From contig NZ_JAANNP010000009.1 of the NCBI RefSeq assembly GCF_011250635.1, forward strand, positions 18,762 through 82,761: a DNA stretch of 64,000 bases, written 5' to 3'. The first letter of the stretch is position 1, and every line of letters begins with the position of its first letter. Source of the stretch: Motilibacter deserti. Lineage in GTDB: Bacteria > Actinomycetota > Actinomycetes > Motilibacterales > Motilibacteraceae. Positions 10,070 through 18,733 of this stretch are shown in pieces. Position numbers and translations under genes: made by a program. Under the pieces are notes generated by a model. That model had not been told where the DNA came from, ran no database searches, and saw only the letters and a program-made list of their open reading frames with translations.

Positions 10070-10157
10070 CCCGGGCTGGTGGCGGGCGCGCGCCGTTCCG
10101 CCGAGCTGCTCGTCCGCGCGGTGTGGCTCGTTCAGTGGCTCTGTCAGTGGGTCCCGC

Positions 10158-10163
10158 TAGCTT
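10158..10163 (+). promoter_or_regulatory. -10 box, leaderless promoter
   Basis: TAGCTT, six bases, then the ATG at 10170. Confidence 0.5.
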
Positions 10164-10169
10164 GCGGCC

Positions 10170-11831
10170 ATGGAGTTCTCGGACGGCTCGAGGCGCGCGA
10201 CCATGACGGTCGTGCGGCTCGATGCCGCCCGGTGGGCGCGACAGGTGAGGAGCGAGCAACGGCGGACCGCGGCGGCGAGCTCCGCCTCCACCTCGGCCTC
10301 GGCCTCGGCCTCGGCCTCGAAGGCGAGCGAAGCCTCGGCGCACGAGCCGAGCCACGAAGGCGCCTCCGGCAAGGGTGAACGCAGCGTCTCTCCTGCACAG
10401 CACTCGCTGGACGAGCTTCGCGAGCAGGCCGAGCGCGAGGCGGGGACCGTCCTGGAGCTCACGCTCGCCCGCGCCGCCCAGGGTGACGCGGTGGCAAGCG
10501 GCTCGCTCAGCGCGAGTGTCGTGCTGAGGCTCATGCCGCCGGACGGGGAGCCCGTCGCCGCGTTCGTCGCGGCCGTGCCCCCGGGGCCCGCGCTGATCGC
10601 AGTGCTCGAATGCGTGGCAGCACGCGCGTTGTCCGCGGACGACCGCGTCGAGGTCGTCCGCGGTTGGGAGCGAGCGGGCGCGTGGCTCGCTGCGCGCCAG
10701 GCCCGGGCGCTCGCGGCGGCCGCCGAGGCCGCCGCCGTCGAGCTGGCCCCGCAGCCGGGCAGTCCCGCGGCCGAGCACTGGTCGGGCGAGCAGGCTGGGG
10801 AGGCCGAGATCGGCGCAGCGGTCCGGTGGTCGCAGCCGACCGTCGCGAACCGGATCCACCTTGCCGGTGAGCTGACCGGGCGGTGCGTGCCGACGCTGGA
10901 CGAGCTGGAGGCCGGCCGCCTCGAGCCACGCCAGGCCGCAGCTGTGGTCGAGGCGTGCGGCCCGTTGGGCGACGCCGCAGCCGCTCAGGTGCAGCAGCGA
11001 GTGCTGGGCCGCGCGGGCAAGCAGACCGTCGCCCAGCTGCGACGGTCGCTGAGACGGGCGGTCATCGCGGCTGACCCGTCGACAGCGGCCGAGCGGCAGG
11101 CGGCGGCGCGCGCAGAGCGTGACGTGGCCCTGACTACGCTGCCGGACGGAATGGCGCAGGTCGCGCTGACGACCGATGCCGCGGGAGCGCAGACGGTGTG
11201 GGCGGCCTTGGACGCGGTCGCGGCCCACCTCCCAGCAGTGGACCCGGAGGGCCGTCCCGTGCCGGTCGCCGCGCGCCGGGCCGACGGACTGGTCGCGCTC
11301 TGCGCCGCGGTCCTCGGTGACCCCGACGTGCTGCCGGGGTTGGCGCACGCCGCCACACAGCGGCCCGCGGTGCGCGTCACCGTGTCGCTCGACACACTGC
11401 TCGGCCTGTCGGAGCGTCCGGGCGAGCTGGACGGCTACGGGCCGATCCCGGCGCCGATGGCTCGCGAGCTGGCTGCGGACGGCACGTGGCGACGCTGGAC
11501 GCTGGAGCCGCAGACCGGCCAGCTACTGGACGTCGGCTCGTGCACCTACCGCCCGAGCGCTCGCTTGGCGGCCTTTGTCACGGCGCGGGACCGGACCTGC
11601 CGCGGCCCGGGCAGCGGATACCCCGCGGACCGAGCGGACCTCGACCACGTCGCGGAGTTCGACGGCGCCAACACGACGCGTGCGAACCTCCAGCCGTTAC
11701 GACGCCGCTGGCACAACGCCAAGACGCACGGCGGCTGGCGCCCGACGCGAGCGCCCGACGGAACGGTGACGTGGCGGACGCCCCTCGGCCGGCGCTACGT
11801 CATCCCGCCCGAGGATCTCGACCCCGAATGA
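10170..11831 (+). CDS. DUF222 / HNH endonuclease domain protein (13E12 type)
   Basis: Protein of 553 residues. The central ~400 residues match the DUF222 region of the REP13E12 family; the C-terminus holds an HNH nuclease motif: ARDRTCRGPGSGYPADRADL, then DH...EFDGANTTRANLQPLRR and HNAKTHGGW. Present in many copies in actinobacterial genomes, of uncertain role; the proteins look like remnants of or partners in site-specific insertion. A hexanucleotide run (CTCGGC, about five copies, 10291-10319) encodes ASASASAS near residue 45, probably disordered and length-variable. All HNH residues are present, so it is not an obvious pseudogene. No flanking repeats mark it as mobile. Confidence 0.88.
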   Translation: MEFSDGSRRATMTVVRLDAARWARQVRSEQRRTAAASSASTSASASASASKASEASAHEPSHEGASGKGERSVSPAQHSLDELREQAEREAGTVLELTLARAAQGDAVASGSLSASVVLRLMPPDGEPVAAFVAAVPPGPALIAVLECVAARALSADDRVEVVRGWERAGAWLAARQARALAAAAEAAAVELAPQPGSPAAEHWSGEQAGEAEIGAAVRWSQPTVANRIHLAGELTGRCVPTLDELEAGRLEPRQAAAVVEACGPLGDAAAAQVQQRVLGRAGKQTVAQLRRSLRRAVIAADPSTAAERQAAARAERDVALTTLPDGMAQVALTTDAAGAQTVWAALDAVAAHLPAVDPEGRPVPVAARRADGLVALCAAVLGDPDVLPGLAHAATQRPAVRVTVSLDTLLGLSERPGELDGYGPIPAPMARELAADGTWRRWTLEPQTGQLLDVGSCTYRPSARLAAFVTARDRTCRGPGSGYPADRADLDHVAEFDGANTTRANLQPLRRRWHNAKTHGGWRPTRAPDGTVTWRTPLGRRYVIPPEDLDPE

Positions 11832-12181
11832 CGCGTGCCCTTCCGCGACCCGACCCGGTCATACGTACGACCCCACCCCGCGCACGCGCATCGAGCTCCG
11901 GCGTGATGTTGCGCCGCGCAACCCGATCACACGCACGAGCTGACCACACGCACGAGCCGACCACGCGCGCCGAGCCGACCACACGCGCCGAGCCGACCAC
12001 ACGCGCCGAGCCGACCACCCACACCGAGCCGACCACCCACGCCGACCACGCACGCCCCGGTCAGTTCGCATCACGCACACGCCGTGACCTCTCGGGAGCC
12101 GACCTCTGCGCGGGGCATGCGCAGCCCTCGGCGAGCGCACCCTCGCGCGGGCTGAGACGGCAGCTTGCTGTGGCGACGACC
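11832..12181. other. Intergenic stretch with minisatellite, no gene
   Basis: 350 bases between the HNH gene and the secreted DUF6636-like gene. The middle is an 18-bp tandem repeat, listed separately. Open frames across it read only the repeat (TRAEPT in one direction, VGSARV in the other) and lack start signals, so I call no gene. Confidence 0.6.
11937..12053. repeat. 18-bp tandem repeat, about 6.5 copies
   Basis: Units with core GAGCCGACCAC begin at 11937, 11954, 11972, 11990, 12008 and 12026: the first is 17 bases long, the rest exactly 18. The flanking CACGCGC spacer varies slightly. A non-coding VNTR-like locus. Confidence 0.85.
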
Positions 12182-12670
12182 ATGAGCGGCACGAATCCCG
12201 CCTCAGGTATCACCCACGCCCGCCGGGGACTCCTCTCCCCCGTGCTACGACGACTCGCTCTCGGCCTCGCGTGTGCCGCCGCCGCCCTCGCCCTTCCCGC
12301 GCCCGCAGCCCACGCCGACGACATGGTCTGGTTCCAGACGCCGTCGCGGAACATCCAGTGCGCCGTCTACAGCGCAGACGGATGGCAGCTGCGCTGCGAC
12401 ATGCTCGAGACGACCAACACGCCGCCGCGACGCCCGCGCTCGTGCGACTTCGACTACGGGCACGCGTTCGGGCTGACGGCCACCGGCAAGGGCCGCTACC
12501 TCTGCGTGAGCGACTTCGTCGGCGACCCCGAGCGCGCTCGCACGGTGAAGTACGGACGCTCGATCCGCGTCGGCCCCTTCACCTGCAGCTCGCGCGAGAG
12601 CGGCCTCACGTGCAGCAACCGGCGTGCGCACGGCTTCTCGCTCAGCAAGGCCCGGCAGCGCGTCTTCTGA
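12182..12670 (+). CDS. Secreted DUF6636-like protein
   Basis: 162 residues with a Sec signal peptide: Arg-rich N-region, hydrophobic core LALGLACAAAALALPAPAAHA, predicted cleavage after AHA. The mature part starts with the family hallmark FQTPSRNIQCAVY and continues with WQLRCDM, RSCDFDYG, RYLCVSD, GPFTCSSRESGLTCSNR and HGFSLSKARQRVF. Six cysteines in a fixed pattern suggest three disulfides in an exported beta-rich domain. Function unknown. Start chosen at ATGAGC 12182, which puts the positive N-region correctly; a GTG a few codons earlier is also possible. Confidence 0.78.
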   Translation: MSGTNPASGITHARRGLLSPVLRRLALGLACAAAALALPAPAAHADDMVWFQTPSRNIQCAVYSADGWQLRCDMLETTNTPPRRPRSCDFDYGHAFGLTATGKGRYLCVSDFVGDPERARTVKYGRSIRVGPFTCSSRESGLTCSNRRAHGFSLSKARQRVF

Positions 12671-13017
12671 CGGCGGCGAGCGGGCCGTCGCAGCCCGAGG
12701 ATGGCACGTCCAGCGGAACTGCGATCGCGGGCCGAGCCCGAAACGTGGTGGAGTGACCGGCGCCCTGGCCGAGCCGGGCTCGGCGCAGTGACGAGCACTG
12801 CGAGCCGCGCGCTGTGTTGACGAGCGCTGTGTCGACGGGCGCTCGCATGCCGGAACGCGGCGGAGAAACGAGCCTCGCGACAGGCCCCAGCGCACTGACA
12901 GGCACTGGCGAATCGGCCAAGCGGAGACAAGCCTGGCGAGCCGGGTCGGGGGCACTGACGGGCACTACCGAGACGGTCCCGGCGTAGCGACGGCTGCAAC
13001 GCAAGTAGCCTCCCGCC
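12671..13017. other. Intergenic stretch with imperfect direct repeats
   Basis: 347 bases without a credible gene. Four loose copies of a TGACGRGCACTG-like motif occur at about 12789, 12817, 12896 and 12955. The last 12 bases are the promoter box and spacer of maf. Confidence 0.5.
13006..13011 (+). promoter_or_regulatory. -10 box, leaderless promoter of maf
   Basis: TAGCCT, six bases, then the GTG at 13018. Confidence 0.5.
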
Positions 13018-13611
13018 GTGCCCCGGCTCGTCCTCGCCTCCCAGTCCCCCGCCCGCCTCGCGACCCTGCGTGCCGCCGGCCTCGACCCCGAGGTCCTGGT
13101 CAGCGGCGTGGACGAGTCCGACGTGACCGGTGCCCCGGCGTACGTCGCGCTCGAGCTCGCCACCCGGAAGGCCCGCGCGGTGGCGGGACGGGTCGAGGGC
13201 GCGGCCCTGGTCGTGGGCTGCGACTCGGTGCTCGAGCTGGACGGGGAGGCGCACGGCAAGCCCGTCGACGCCGCGCAGGCCCGCGAGCGGTGGCAGCGGA
13301 TGCGCGGGCGCAGCGGCACCCTGCACACCGGCCACTGCGTGATCGACACGGCGAACGGCCGCGAGGTCACGCGCGGCGCGGCAACGCTGGTGCGGTTCGC
13401 CGAGGTCACCGACGCCGAGATCGAGGCCTACGTCGCGACCGGCGAGCCGCTCGTCGTCGCGGGCGCGTTCACCGTCGACGGCCTGGGCGGGGCCTTTGTC
13501 GAGAGCCTCGAGGGCGACCCCCACAACGTCGTCGGCATCAGCCTGCCGCTGCTGCGCCGCATGCTCGCCGAGCTCGACGTGGCCTGGCCCTCGCTCTGGG
13601 CCAAGAGCTGA
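13018..13611 (+). CDS. maf: Maf family nucleoside triphosphate pyrophosphatase
   Basis: 197 residues. Maf proteins hydrolyse non-canonical or excess dTTP/UTP-type nucleotides to the monophosphate and pyrophosphate, acting as house-cleaning enzymes. Visible: LVLASQSPARLATLRAAGL, the Maf phosphate-binding loop; the acidic GCDSVLELDGEAHGKP motif; and AGAFTVDGLGGAFVESLEGD near the C-terminus. Length is normal. GTG start directly after a leaderless promoter. Its position between the carboxylase beta/epsilon genes and the biotin carboxylase gene matches the order I recall for Rv3280-Rv3285 in M. tuberculosis. Confidence 0.93.
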   Translation: MPRLVLASQSPARLATLRAAGLDPEVLVSGVDESDVTGAPAYVALELATRKARAVAGRVEGAALVVGCDSVLELDGEAHGKPVDAAQARERWQRMRGRSGTLHTGHCVIDTANGREVTRGAATLVRFAEVTDAEIEAYVATGEPLVVAGAFTVDGLGGAFVESLEGDPHNVVGISLPLLRRMLAELDVAWPSLWAKS

Positions 13612-13661
13612 CGGTCCCGACGCGGACCTGAGGCGCCCGCCCGCACGCGCCGCCGCACGTC

Positions 13662-13729
13662 CGCGCCGTCCACCCGTTCGCGCCGTCCGCCCGTTCGCGC
13701 CGTCCGCCCGTTCGCGCCGTCCGCCCGTC
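13662..13729. repeat. 17-bp tandem repeat, 4 copies
   Basis: CGCGCCGTCCGCCCGTT repeated at 13662, 13679, 13696 and 13713 with two single-base variants, downstream of maf. A second duplicated element, GCTACGCGTGCGC, lies at about 13758 and again at about 13819, where it spans the stop of the sulfotransferase gene. No gene. Confidence 0.8.
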
Positions 13730-13819
13730 CGCGCCGCCGCACGTCCGCGCCGTCCGCGCTACGCGTGCGCCCGGGCCGCCCGCCCCCGCCCGCGCTCGCG
13801 CCGCCCGCGCCCGCCCGCG

Positions 13820-15004
13820 CTACGCGTGCGCGCGCCGGCCCCGTACGCGCCGGCGCAACGACAGCCGCGCCCGCTCCACGACACCGGGCGTGCGCTGCTC
13901 GACCACGCTGGCAGCGGCGCGCGCGGGCTTCGACCCCGGAGCCGGCGCGACCGCGGCGGCGACGACGGCCGCGGCCGCAGCGGCCCGCAGGTCGTCGAGC
14001 ACCGAGTAGCCCACGTCCTCGGCGTCCTTCGGCACCCGCGGCTCGAGGTCGGTGAGCTCGCCGATGACGCGTACGCCCGACTCCTGCAGCCCGGCGATGT
14101 CATGGGCCGCCCACTCCTCGACGGCGGTGCGCCACTGCGCAGGGATCACGATCTTCGGCCCGCGGTCCTCGCGGGGCACGAGCCCGTCGCGGATGATCGT
14201 GCGGCGCAGCTCGTTCGCCCGGTGCAGCGGCCACTCCTGCGCACGCAGCACGGCGTTGACCGAGGCCATGAGCTCGGCCTCGGGCCAGGTCAGCCCGACG
14301 TGGGCCTCGGCCGCGGTGAGCTTCGGCTGCGGCAGCGCCGCCAGGCCCGGGACGTCCAGCGCGGACAGGAACCGGTCCCACAGCAGCCGCGGCGGCGAGC
14401 CGGCGTTCGTGATGACGCGGACGTTGTCGATGCCGACGACGTCGCCCCAGCGACGCACCAGGTCGGCGAGGGCGTACGCCCGCCACGGCGCCCGCACCAC
14501 GTCGTCCGCGTCGCGCTGGGCGGCCGCCCGCCGGTCGTCGGCCCGGGCCGCGAGGAACGCCTCGAAGGAGTGGCTCTGGCTGGCGCGGACGTTCTGCTGC
14601 CACGCCGAGCTCAACGTGCGGGCCAGGTCGCGCGCCGTCACGAGCACGGTGACGTCGTCCCCGCCGAGCGCCTCGACCGTCCGACGGACCCCGCTCGGGC
14701 GCAGGAACGCCAGCCCCTCGGCCGAGAGCAGCACCGCCCCGGGCGCCTGCTCGATCTCCCCCCGCAGCCACTCCCAGGTCGGGGCGGCGTCGGCGGCGTG
14801 CTGGTCGCTGACGTACGCGATCTCCCCGGGCAGCAGCCCGTAGAACGCGCGCTGGTGGTTGGGCACGTCGAACTCGTCACCGCGCCGCACCGGGTAGGCC
14901 ACCCCCGCCGCGGCCAGCGCGTCGACGTTCTCCGCCAGACCGTGCTGCAGGTAGGTGGTCCCGGACTTCTGCAGTCCGACGTGTAGCAGGACTCGCGAGG
15001 CCAT
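13820..15004 (-). CDS. Sulfotransferase-like protein
   Basis: 394 residues. The N-terminus [17 protein letters not shown] contains the PAPS 5'-phosphosulfate loop (KSGTT) of sulfotransferases. The segment [20 protein letters not shown] is the likely 3'-phosphate-binding strand and helix. The acceptor is unknown; such proteins may modify glycans or lipids. ATG at 15004 chosen because the P-loop follows at residue 12, as usual in the family; the frame extends further upstream without support. The last ~60 residues are Ala/Arg-rich and probably disordered. It occupies the place of sseA in the mycobacterial order, but is unrelated to rhodanese. Confidence 0.78.
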   Translation of the reverse strand: MASRVLLHVGLQKSGTTYLQHGLAENVDALAAAGVAYPVRRGDEFDVPNHQRAFYGLLPGEIAYVSDQHAADAAPTWEWLRGEIEQAPGAVLLSAEGLAFLRPSGVRRTVEALGGDDVTVLVTARDLARTLSSAWQQNVRASQSHSFEAFLAARADDRRAAAQRDADDVVRAPWRAYALADLVRRWGDVVGIDNVRVITNAGSPPRLLWDRFLSALDVPGLAALPQPKLTAAEAHVGLTWPEAELMASVNAVLRAQEWPLHRANELRRTIIRDGLVPREDRGPKIVIPAQWRTAVEEWAAHDIAGLQESGVRVIGELTDLEPRVPKDAEDVGYSVLDDLRAAAAAAVVAAAVAPAPGSKPARAAASVVEQRTPGVVERARLSLRRRVRGRRAHA

Positions 15005-15079
15005 GCTCCTGACCTTAGCGTCCGCGCCCCGCGCCCCCGCCTTGCCGCACGCAGCGCAGGGGGCCCGGCACCGGACGGC

Positions 15080-15085
15080 TAGGGT
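15080..15085 (+). promoter_or_regulatory. -10 box of the biotin carboxylase gene
   Basis: TAGGGT 31 bases before the TTG start, followed by a normal ribosome-binding site, so this transcript has a short leader. No clear -35 box. Confidence 0.4.
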
Positions 15086-15116
15086 GACCATCTCGTCCAA
15101 GCCGGGAGGGCGTCAG

Positions 15117-16880
15117 TTGCGCAAGGTCCTCATCGCCAACCGAGGCGAGATCGCCGTCCGCATCGCGCGCGCCTGCCGCGACAGCGGCATCCAGAGCGTC
15201 GCCGTCTATGCGGACCCCGACCGCAACGCGCTGCACGCGCGGATCGCGGATGAGGCGTACTCCCTCGGCGGCTCCACCCCCGCCGACAGCTACCTCGTGA
15301 TCGACAAGATCCTTGCTGTCGCCCGGCAGAGCGGCGCCGACGCCGTGCACCCCGGCTACGGGTTCCTCGCGGAGAACGCCGACTTCGCCGAGGCCGTGCT
15401 GGCCAACGACATGACCTGGGTCGGTCCCCCGCCGTCGGCGATCCGCGCGCTCGGGGACAAGGTCACCGCCCGCCACATCGCCCAGAAGGTCGGCGCCCCG
15501 CTCGTCCCCGGCACCTCCGACCCGGTCGCCGGCTCGGCCGAGGTCGTCGAGTTCGCCCGCGAGCACGGCCTGCCGGTCGCCATCAAGGCCGCGTTCGGCG
15601 GCGGCGGGCGTGGCCTCAAGGTCGCCCGCACGCTGGAGGAGATCCCCGAGCTCTACGACTCGGCGGTGCGTGAGGCCGTCACGGCGTTCGGGCGCGGCGA
15701 GTGCTTCGTCGAGCGCTACCTCGACCGTCCGCGTCACGTCGAGACCCAGTGCATCGCCGACACCCAGGGCAACGTCGTCGTCGTCAGCACGCGCGACTGC
15801 TCACTCCAGCGGCGCCACCAGAAGGTCGTCGAGGAGGCGCCCGCGCCCTTCCTCAGCGCGGCCCAGATCGACCGGCTCTACGACTCCTCCAAGGCGATCC
15901 TGCGCGAGGCCGGCTACGTCGGCGCCGGGACGTGTGAGTTCCTGGTCGCCGAGGACGGCACGATCTCCTTCCTCGAGGTCAACACCCGGCTCCAGGTCGA
16001 GCACCCGGTCTCCGAGGAGGTCACCGGTATCGACCTGGTGCGTGAGCAGCTGCGGGTCGCGGCCGGCGAGCCGCTGGGCTACGACGACCCGCCGGTGCGC
16101 GGGCACGCGATGGAGTTCCGCATCAACGGCGAGGACCCGTCGAACAACTGGATGCCTGCTCCCGGCCGGGTCACCCGCTGGCGCCCGCCGGGCGGCATCG
16201 GCGTCCGGCTCGACGCCGGTGTCGAGGAGGGCTCCGAGGTCGGCGGCGCGTTCGACTCGCTGCTCGCCAAGCTGATCGTCACCGGCTTCTCCCGGGAGCA
16301 GGTGCTCGAGCGCGCCCGCCGCGCGCTCGCCGAGTTCGAGGTCGAGGGCATGCCCACCGCGCTGCCCTTCCACCGGGCCGTGCTCGAGGACGCCGCGTTC
16401 ACCGACAACCCGTTCCGCGTCCACACCCGCTGGATCGAGACCGAGGCCCGGCTGGACCTCGACGCCTACGCCGGCCCCCACGTGCACCCCGAGGGCGAGG
16501 GCGACCGCGAGCGCGTCGTCGTCGAGGTCGGCGGCAAGCGGCTCGAGGTCGTGCTCCCCGGATGGGTCACCGCCGGCGCCGCCTCGGTCGCGTCGGCGAG
16601 CGGGCGCGTACGCCGCCCCGCCCGCCGCGGCGGCCGCACCGAGCCGACGATCGCGGCCCCGAGCGGCGACGCCGTCACGAGCCCGATGCAGGGGACGATC
16701 GTGAAGGTCGCCGTCGCCGAGAGCCAGGAGGTCGCCGCCGGGGACCTGCTCGTCGTGCTCGAGGCGATGAAGATGGAGCAGCCGCTCAACGCGCACAAGG
16801 CGGGCAAGGTCACCAACCTTGCGGCCACGGTCGGCGCGACGCTCGCCAGCGGCGCGGTCATCTGCGAGATCACCGACTGA
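15117..16880 (+). CDS. Acyl-CoA carboxylase alpha subunit (biotin carboxylase + BCCP)
   Basis: 587 residues: N-terminal biotin carboxylase domain ([21 protein letters not shown]-grasp loop [24 protein letters not shown] catalytic segment) and a C-terminal biotin carrier domain with EAMKMEQPL, where the Lys is biotinylated. It charges biotin with bicarbonate for the beta subunits, including the one at the start of the window; in mycobacteria the AccA3 homologue serves several beta subunits. TTG start at 15117 chosen for GGGAGGG six bases upstream; the longer frame from 14955 runs into the divergent gene. Length fits AccA3. [11 protein letters not shown] linker (about 490-510) lies before the BCCP. 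Confidence 0.95.
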   Translation: MRKVLIANRGEIAVRIARACRDSGIQSVAVYADPDRNALHARIADEAYSLGGSTPADSYLVIDKILAVARQSGADAVHPGYGFLAENADFAEAVLANDMTWVGPPPSAIRALGDKVTARHIAQKVGAPLVPGTSDPVAGSAEVVEFAREHGLPVAIKAAFGGGGRGLKVARTLEEIPELYDSAVREAVTAFGRGECFVERYLDRPRHVETQCIADTQGNVVVVSTRDCSLQRRHQKVVEEAPAPFLSAAQIDRLYDSSKAILREAGYVGAGTCEFLVAEDGTISFLEVNTRLQVEHPVSEEVTGIDLVREQLRVAAGEPLGYDDPPVRGHAMEFRINGEDPSNNWMPAPGRVTRWRPPGGIGVRLDAGVEEGSEVGGAFDSLLAKLIVTGFSREQVLERARRALAEFEVEGMPTALPFHRAVLEDAAFTDNPFRVHTRWIETEARLDLDAYAGPHVHPEGEGDRERVVVEVGGKRLEVVLPGWVTAGAASVASASGRVRRPARRGGRTEPTIAAPSGDAVTSPMQGTIVKVAVAESQEVAAGDLLVVLEAMKMEQPLNAHKAGKVTNLAATVGATLASGAVICEITD

Positions 16881-16884
16881 CGCC

Positions 16885-17022
16885 GTGGGCGGCGTCTCGG
16901 CCAGCGAGGCCCTGCTGCTCGTCCTGATGCTGGTGCTGCTCGTCGGGGCGGCGCTCGCGCTGGGTGTCGCGTTCGGCAGTGCCGAGCGGCGGCGTCGGGA
17001 TCAGCGCAGGCGCGGGCGCTGA
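16885..17022 (+). CDS. Small single-pass membrane protein
   Basis: 45 residues, GTG start four bases after the carboxylase stop. One hydrophobic helix (ALLLVLMLVLLVGAALALGVAFG, about residues 8-30) and a basic tail ERRRRDQRRRGR, so the C-terminus should face the cytosol. No family recognised. Supported only by its tight spacing and clean membrane profile; it could be an unexpressed frame. Confidence 0.45.
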   Translation: MGGVSASEALLLVLMLVLLVGAALALGVAFGSAERRRRDQRRRGR

Positions 17023-17157
17023 CGGTGCAAGCGCGGCCAGATCGAGCTCTTCGCTAGGGTTCGGACCACTTCGGGCAGCGCAGCCTGTGCACTCGAGGCG
17101 ATTCCTTCAAGCGTGGACCCGAGGCAGGGACATGATCCGGACGGACAGGAGCCGCTG

Positions 17158-17697
17158 ATGCCCGCAGACGTCGACCAGCTCGAGGCCGTCCTGGACAAGA
17201 CCGCGCGCCTGATCGCGGAGGTCCGGCCCGAGCAGGGCAGCCTGCCGACGCCGTGCCCCGACTACGACGTCGCGACGCTGGTCGGCCACACGGTCGAGTG
17301 GGTGGGCCACTTCGCGGACGCGCTTGCAGGCGGGCCGGCCACCCCGCAGCCCGGGCAGCTGGCCGAGGACCAGTTCCGCGCGAGCGCCGAGCGGGCCGTC
17401 GCGGCCCTGCGGGCCGGCGCAATGGAGCGCGAGGTGACGCTGGGCGAGATGACCCTGCCCGGCAGCGCCGTCGCCGGGATGATGCTCATGGAGTACGTCG
17501 GCCACGGCTGGGACCTCGCGACTGCGACCGGGCAGCCGATCCCGTACGCCCCCGACGAGGCCGAGAGCGCGCTCGCCACGGGACGGGGGATGCTCACTCC
17601 CGAGCTGCGCGGGGACGCCTTCGCGCCCGAGGTCCCCATCGCCGACGACGCGCCGGCGGTCGACCGCTTCGTCGCGTTCCTGGGGCGTACGGCCTGA
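17158..17697 (+). CDS. TIGR03086 family metal-binding protein (DinB / mycothiol maleylpyruvate isomerase fold)
   Basis: 179 residues. The four-helix DinB-like fold is shown by LPTPCPDYDVATLVGHTVEWVGHF-type sequence (metal-binding His in VGHTVEWVGH) and by EYVGHGWDLATATGQP, where the third metal-ligand His sits. Members use or resemble mycothiol-dependent enzymes, consistent with an actinobacterium; the reaction of this member is unknown. ATG at 17158 chosen for AGGAG six bases upstream; an in-frame GTG at 17113 has no such site. Converges with the next gene, with a 10-base gap. Confidence 0.85.
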   Translation: MPADVDQLEAVLDKTARLIAEVRPEQGSLPTPCPDYDVATLVGHTVEWVGHFADALAGGPATPQPGQLAEDQFRASAERAVAALRAGAMEREVTLGEMTLPGSAVAGMMLMEYVGHGWDLATATGQPIPYAPDEAESALATGRGMLTPELRGDAFAPEVPIADDAPAVDRFVAFLGRTA

Positions 17698-17707
17698 CCT
17701 CCCGGGC

Positions 17708-18658
17708 TCAGCCCGACTGCGGGGCGCAGCCCGACTGCGCGGCTCTTCCGACCTCCAGAACCGTCAGCGCCTGCGCGAGCAGCCTCTCCCGCAGCGTCGC
17801 CGCCTCCGCCGCGAACGCGCGCTGCTGCACGACGTACTCCGCCCGACCGGCGGCCGTCTCGATCGCCACCGGCTCGTAGCCGAGGGCCCGCAGGTCGTAC
17901 GGCGAGGCCCGCATGTCCAGCTCACGCACTCGGCGCGCGAGGTCGAAGCAGTCGGCGACGAGCTCGGCATCGACGTACGGGAAGACCTTGTAGGCCCACT
18001 TGTAGAGGTCCATGTTGGCGTGCAGGCAGCCGCCCTGCTCGAGCTCGGCCTGGGTCGCGCGCGTCGGCTGGAGCTGGTTGAGCGGGCGCGCCTCCGGCGT
18101 GAAGAAGCGGAACGCGTCGAAGTGCGAGCACCGGACCGGCAGCGACTCGACGACCTCGGAGGTCCCGTCGGCGCCCAGCCGCAGCGGCCAGCTCGCGTGC
18201 CGGACCTGCTCGGCGGGCTGGCGGTGCACCATCGCCCACTCGTGGAGCCCGAAGCAGCCGAACTGGGCCGGGCGGGACGCCGTCCGCTCCAGCAGCTCCA
18301 CGACCCAGGCGGCGGTGCGAGCGATGCCCTCCGGCGGTGCTGCGAGCCGGAAGCCGCCCGGGACCGCCTCCCAGTCGCAGCCCTCGGGCAGGGCGTCGCG
18401 GTCGACGGCCGCGAGCACGGCACCGGCCCCCGGGCTCCACCGCAGCAGCCGGGCCGGGCGCTGGGAGTAGTAGGTGAACAGAAAGTCCTCGACCGGGTGC
18501 GCCTCGCCGCGCAGCCGGCGCTCCTGCACGGGGCGTACCCACTGCTCGACGCGGGCGGCATGGGCCGCGGCCCGCCGGCGCCACTCGTGCTCCGGTAGCG
18601 GCAGAGACGAGGCGCGGGCCGGGTCGACGGCGGGTTGGGACATCACGAGCTCGGACAT
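17708..18658 (-). CDS. Putative 3-methyladenine DNA glycosylase-like protein
   Basis: 316 residues, soluble. It contains HEWRRRAAAHAARVEQWV, HPVEDFLFTYYSQRPARLLRWSPG, FGCFGLHEWAMVH and GGCLHANMDLYKWAYKVFP, the pattern of an actinobacterial family usually annotated as 3-methyladenine DNA glycosylase. I see no helix-hairpin-helix or AAG/TagI signature that would prove DNA repair activity, so the function is tentative. The leaderless pattern (TACCCT nine bases upstream) favours ATG 18658; a second ATG at 18643 is possible. The last codons contain two copies of a 13-bp sequence encoding AQSG-CAPQSG. Confidence 0.6.
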   Translation of the reverse strand: MSELVMSQPAVDPARASSLPLPEHEWRRRAAAHAARVEQWVRPVQERRLRGEAHPVEDFLFTYYSQRPARLLRWSPGAGAVLAAVDRDALPEGCDWEAVPGGFRLAAPPEGIARTAAWVVELLERTASRPAQFGCFGLHEWAMVHRQPAEQVRHASWPLRLGADGTSEVVESLPVRCSHFDAFRFFTPEARPLNQLQPTRATQAELEQGGCLHANMDLYKWAYKVFPYVDAELVADCFDLARRVRELDMRASPYDLRALGYEPVAIETAAGRAEYVVQQRAFAAEAATLRERLLAQALTVLEVGRAAQSGCAPQSG

Positions 18659-18667
18659 CAGAGGACC

Positions 18668-18673
18668 AGGGTA
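18668..18673 (-). promoter_or_regulatory. -10 box of the glycosylase-like gene
   Basis: TACCCT on the minus strand, nine bases before ATG 18658; compatible with a leaderless or nearly leaderless mRNA. Confidence 0.4.
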
Positions 18674-18733
18674 GGGGCCGGCTACCCCCGAACGGACCTG
18701 CGAGAGCTTCCCCTGCAAGCCGATGGGGGGACA

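Noticed and set aside
10170..11831. DUF222/HNH gene as a mobile element
   Set aside because: No terminal inverted repeats, target duplication or transposase; the gene is intact with its own promoter.
11937..12053. CRISPR array
   Set aside because: Units are contiguous 18-mers with no unique spacers, and no cas genes are nearby; it is a minisatellite.
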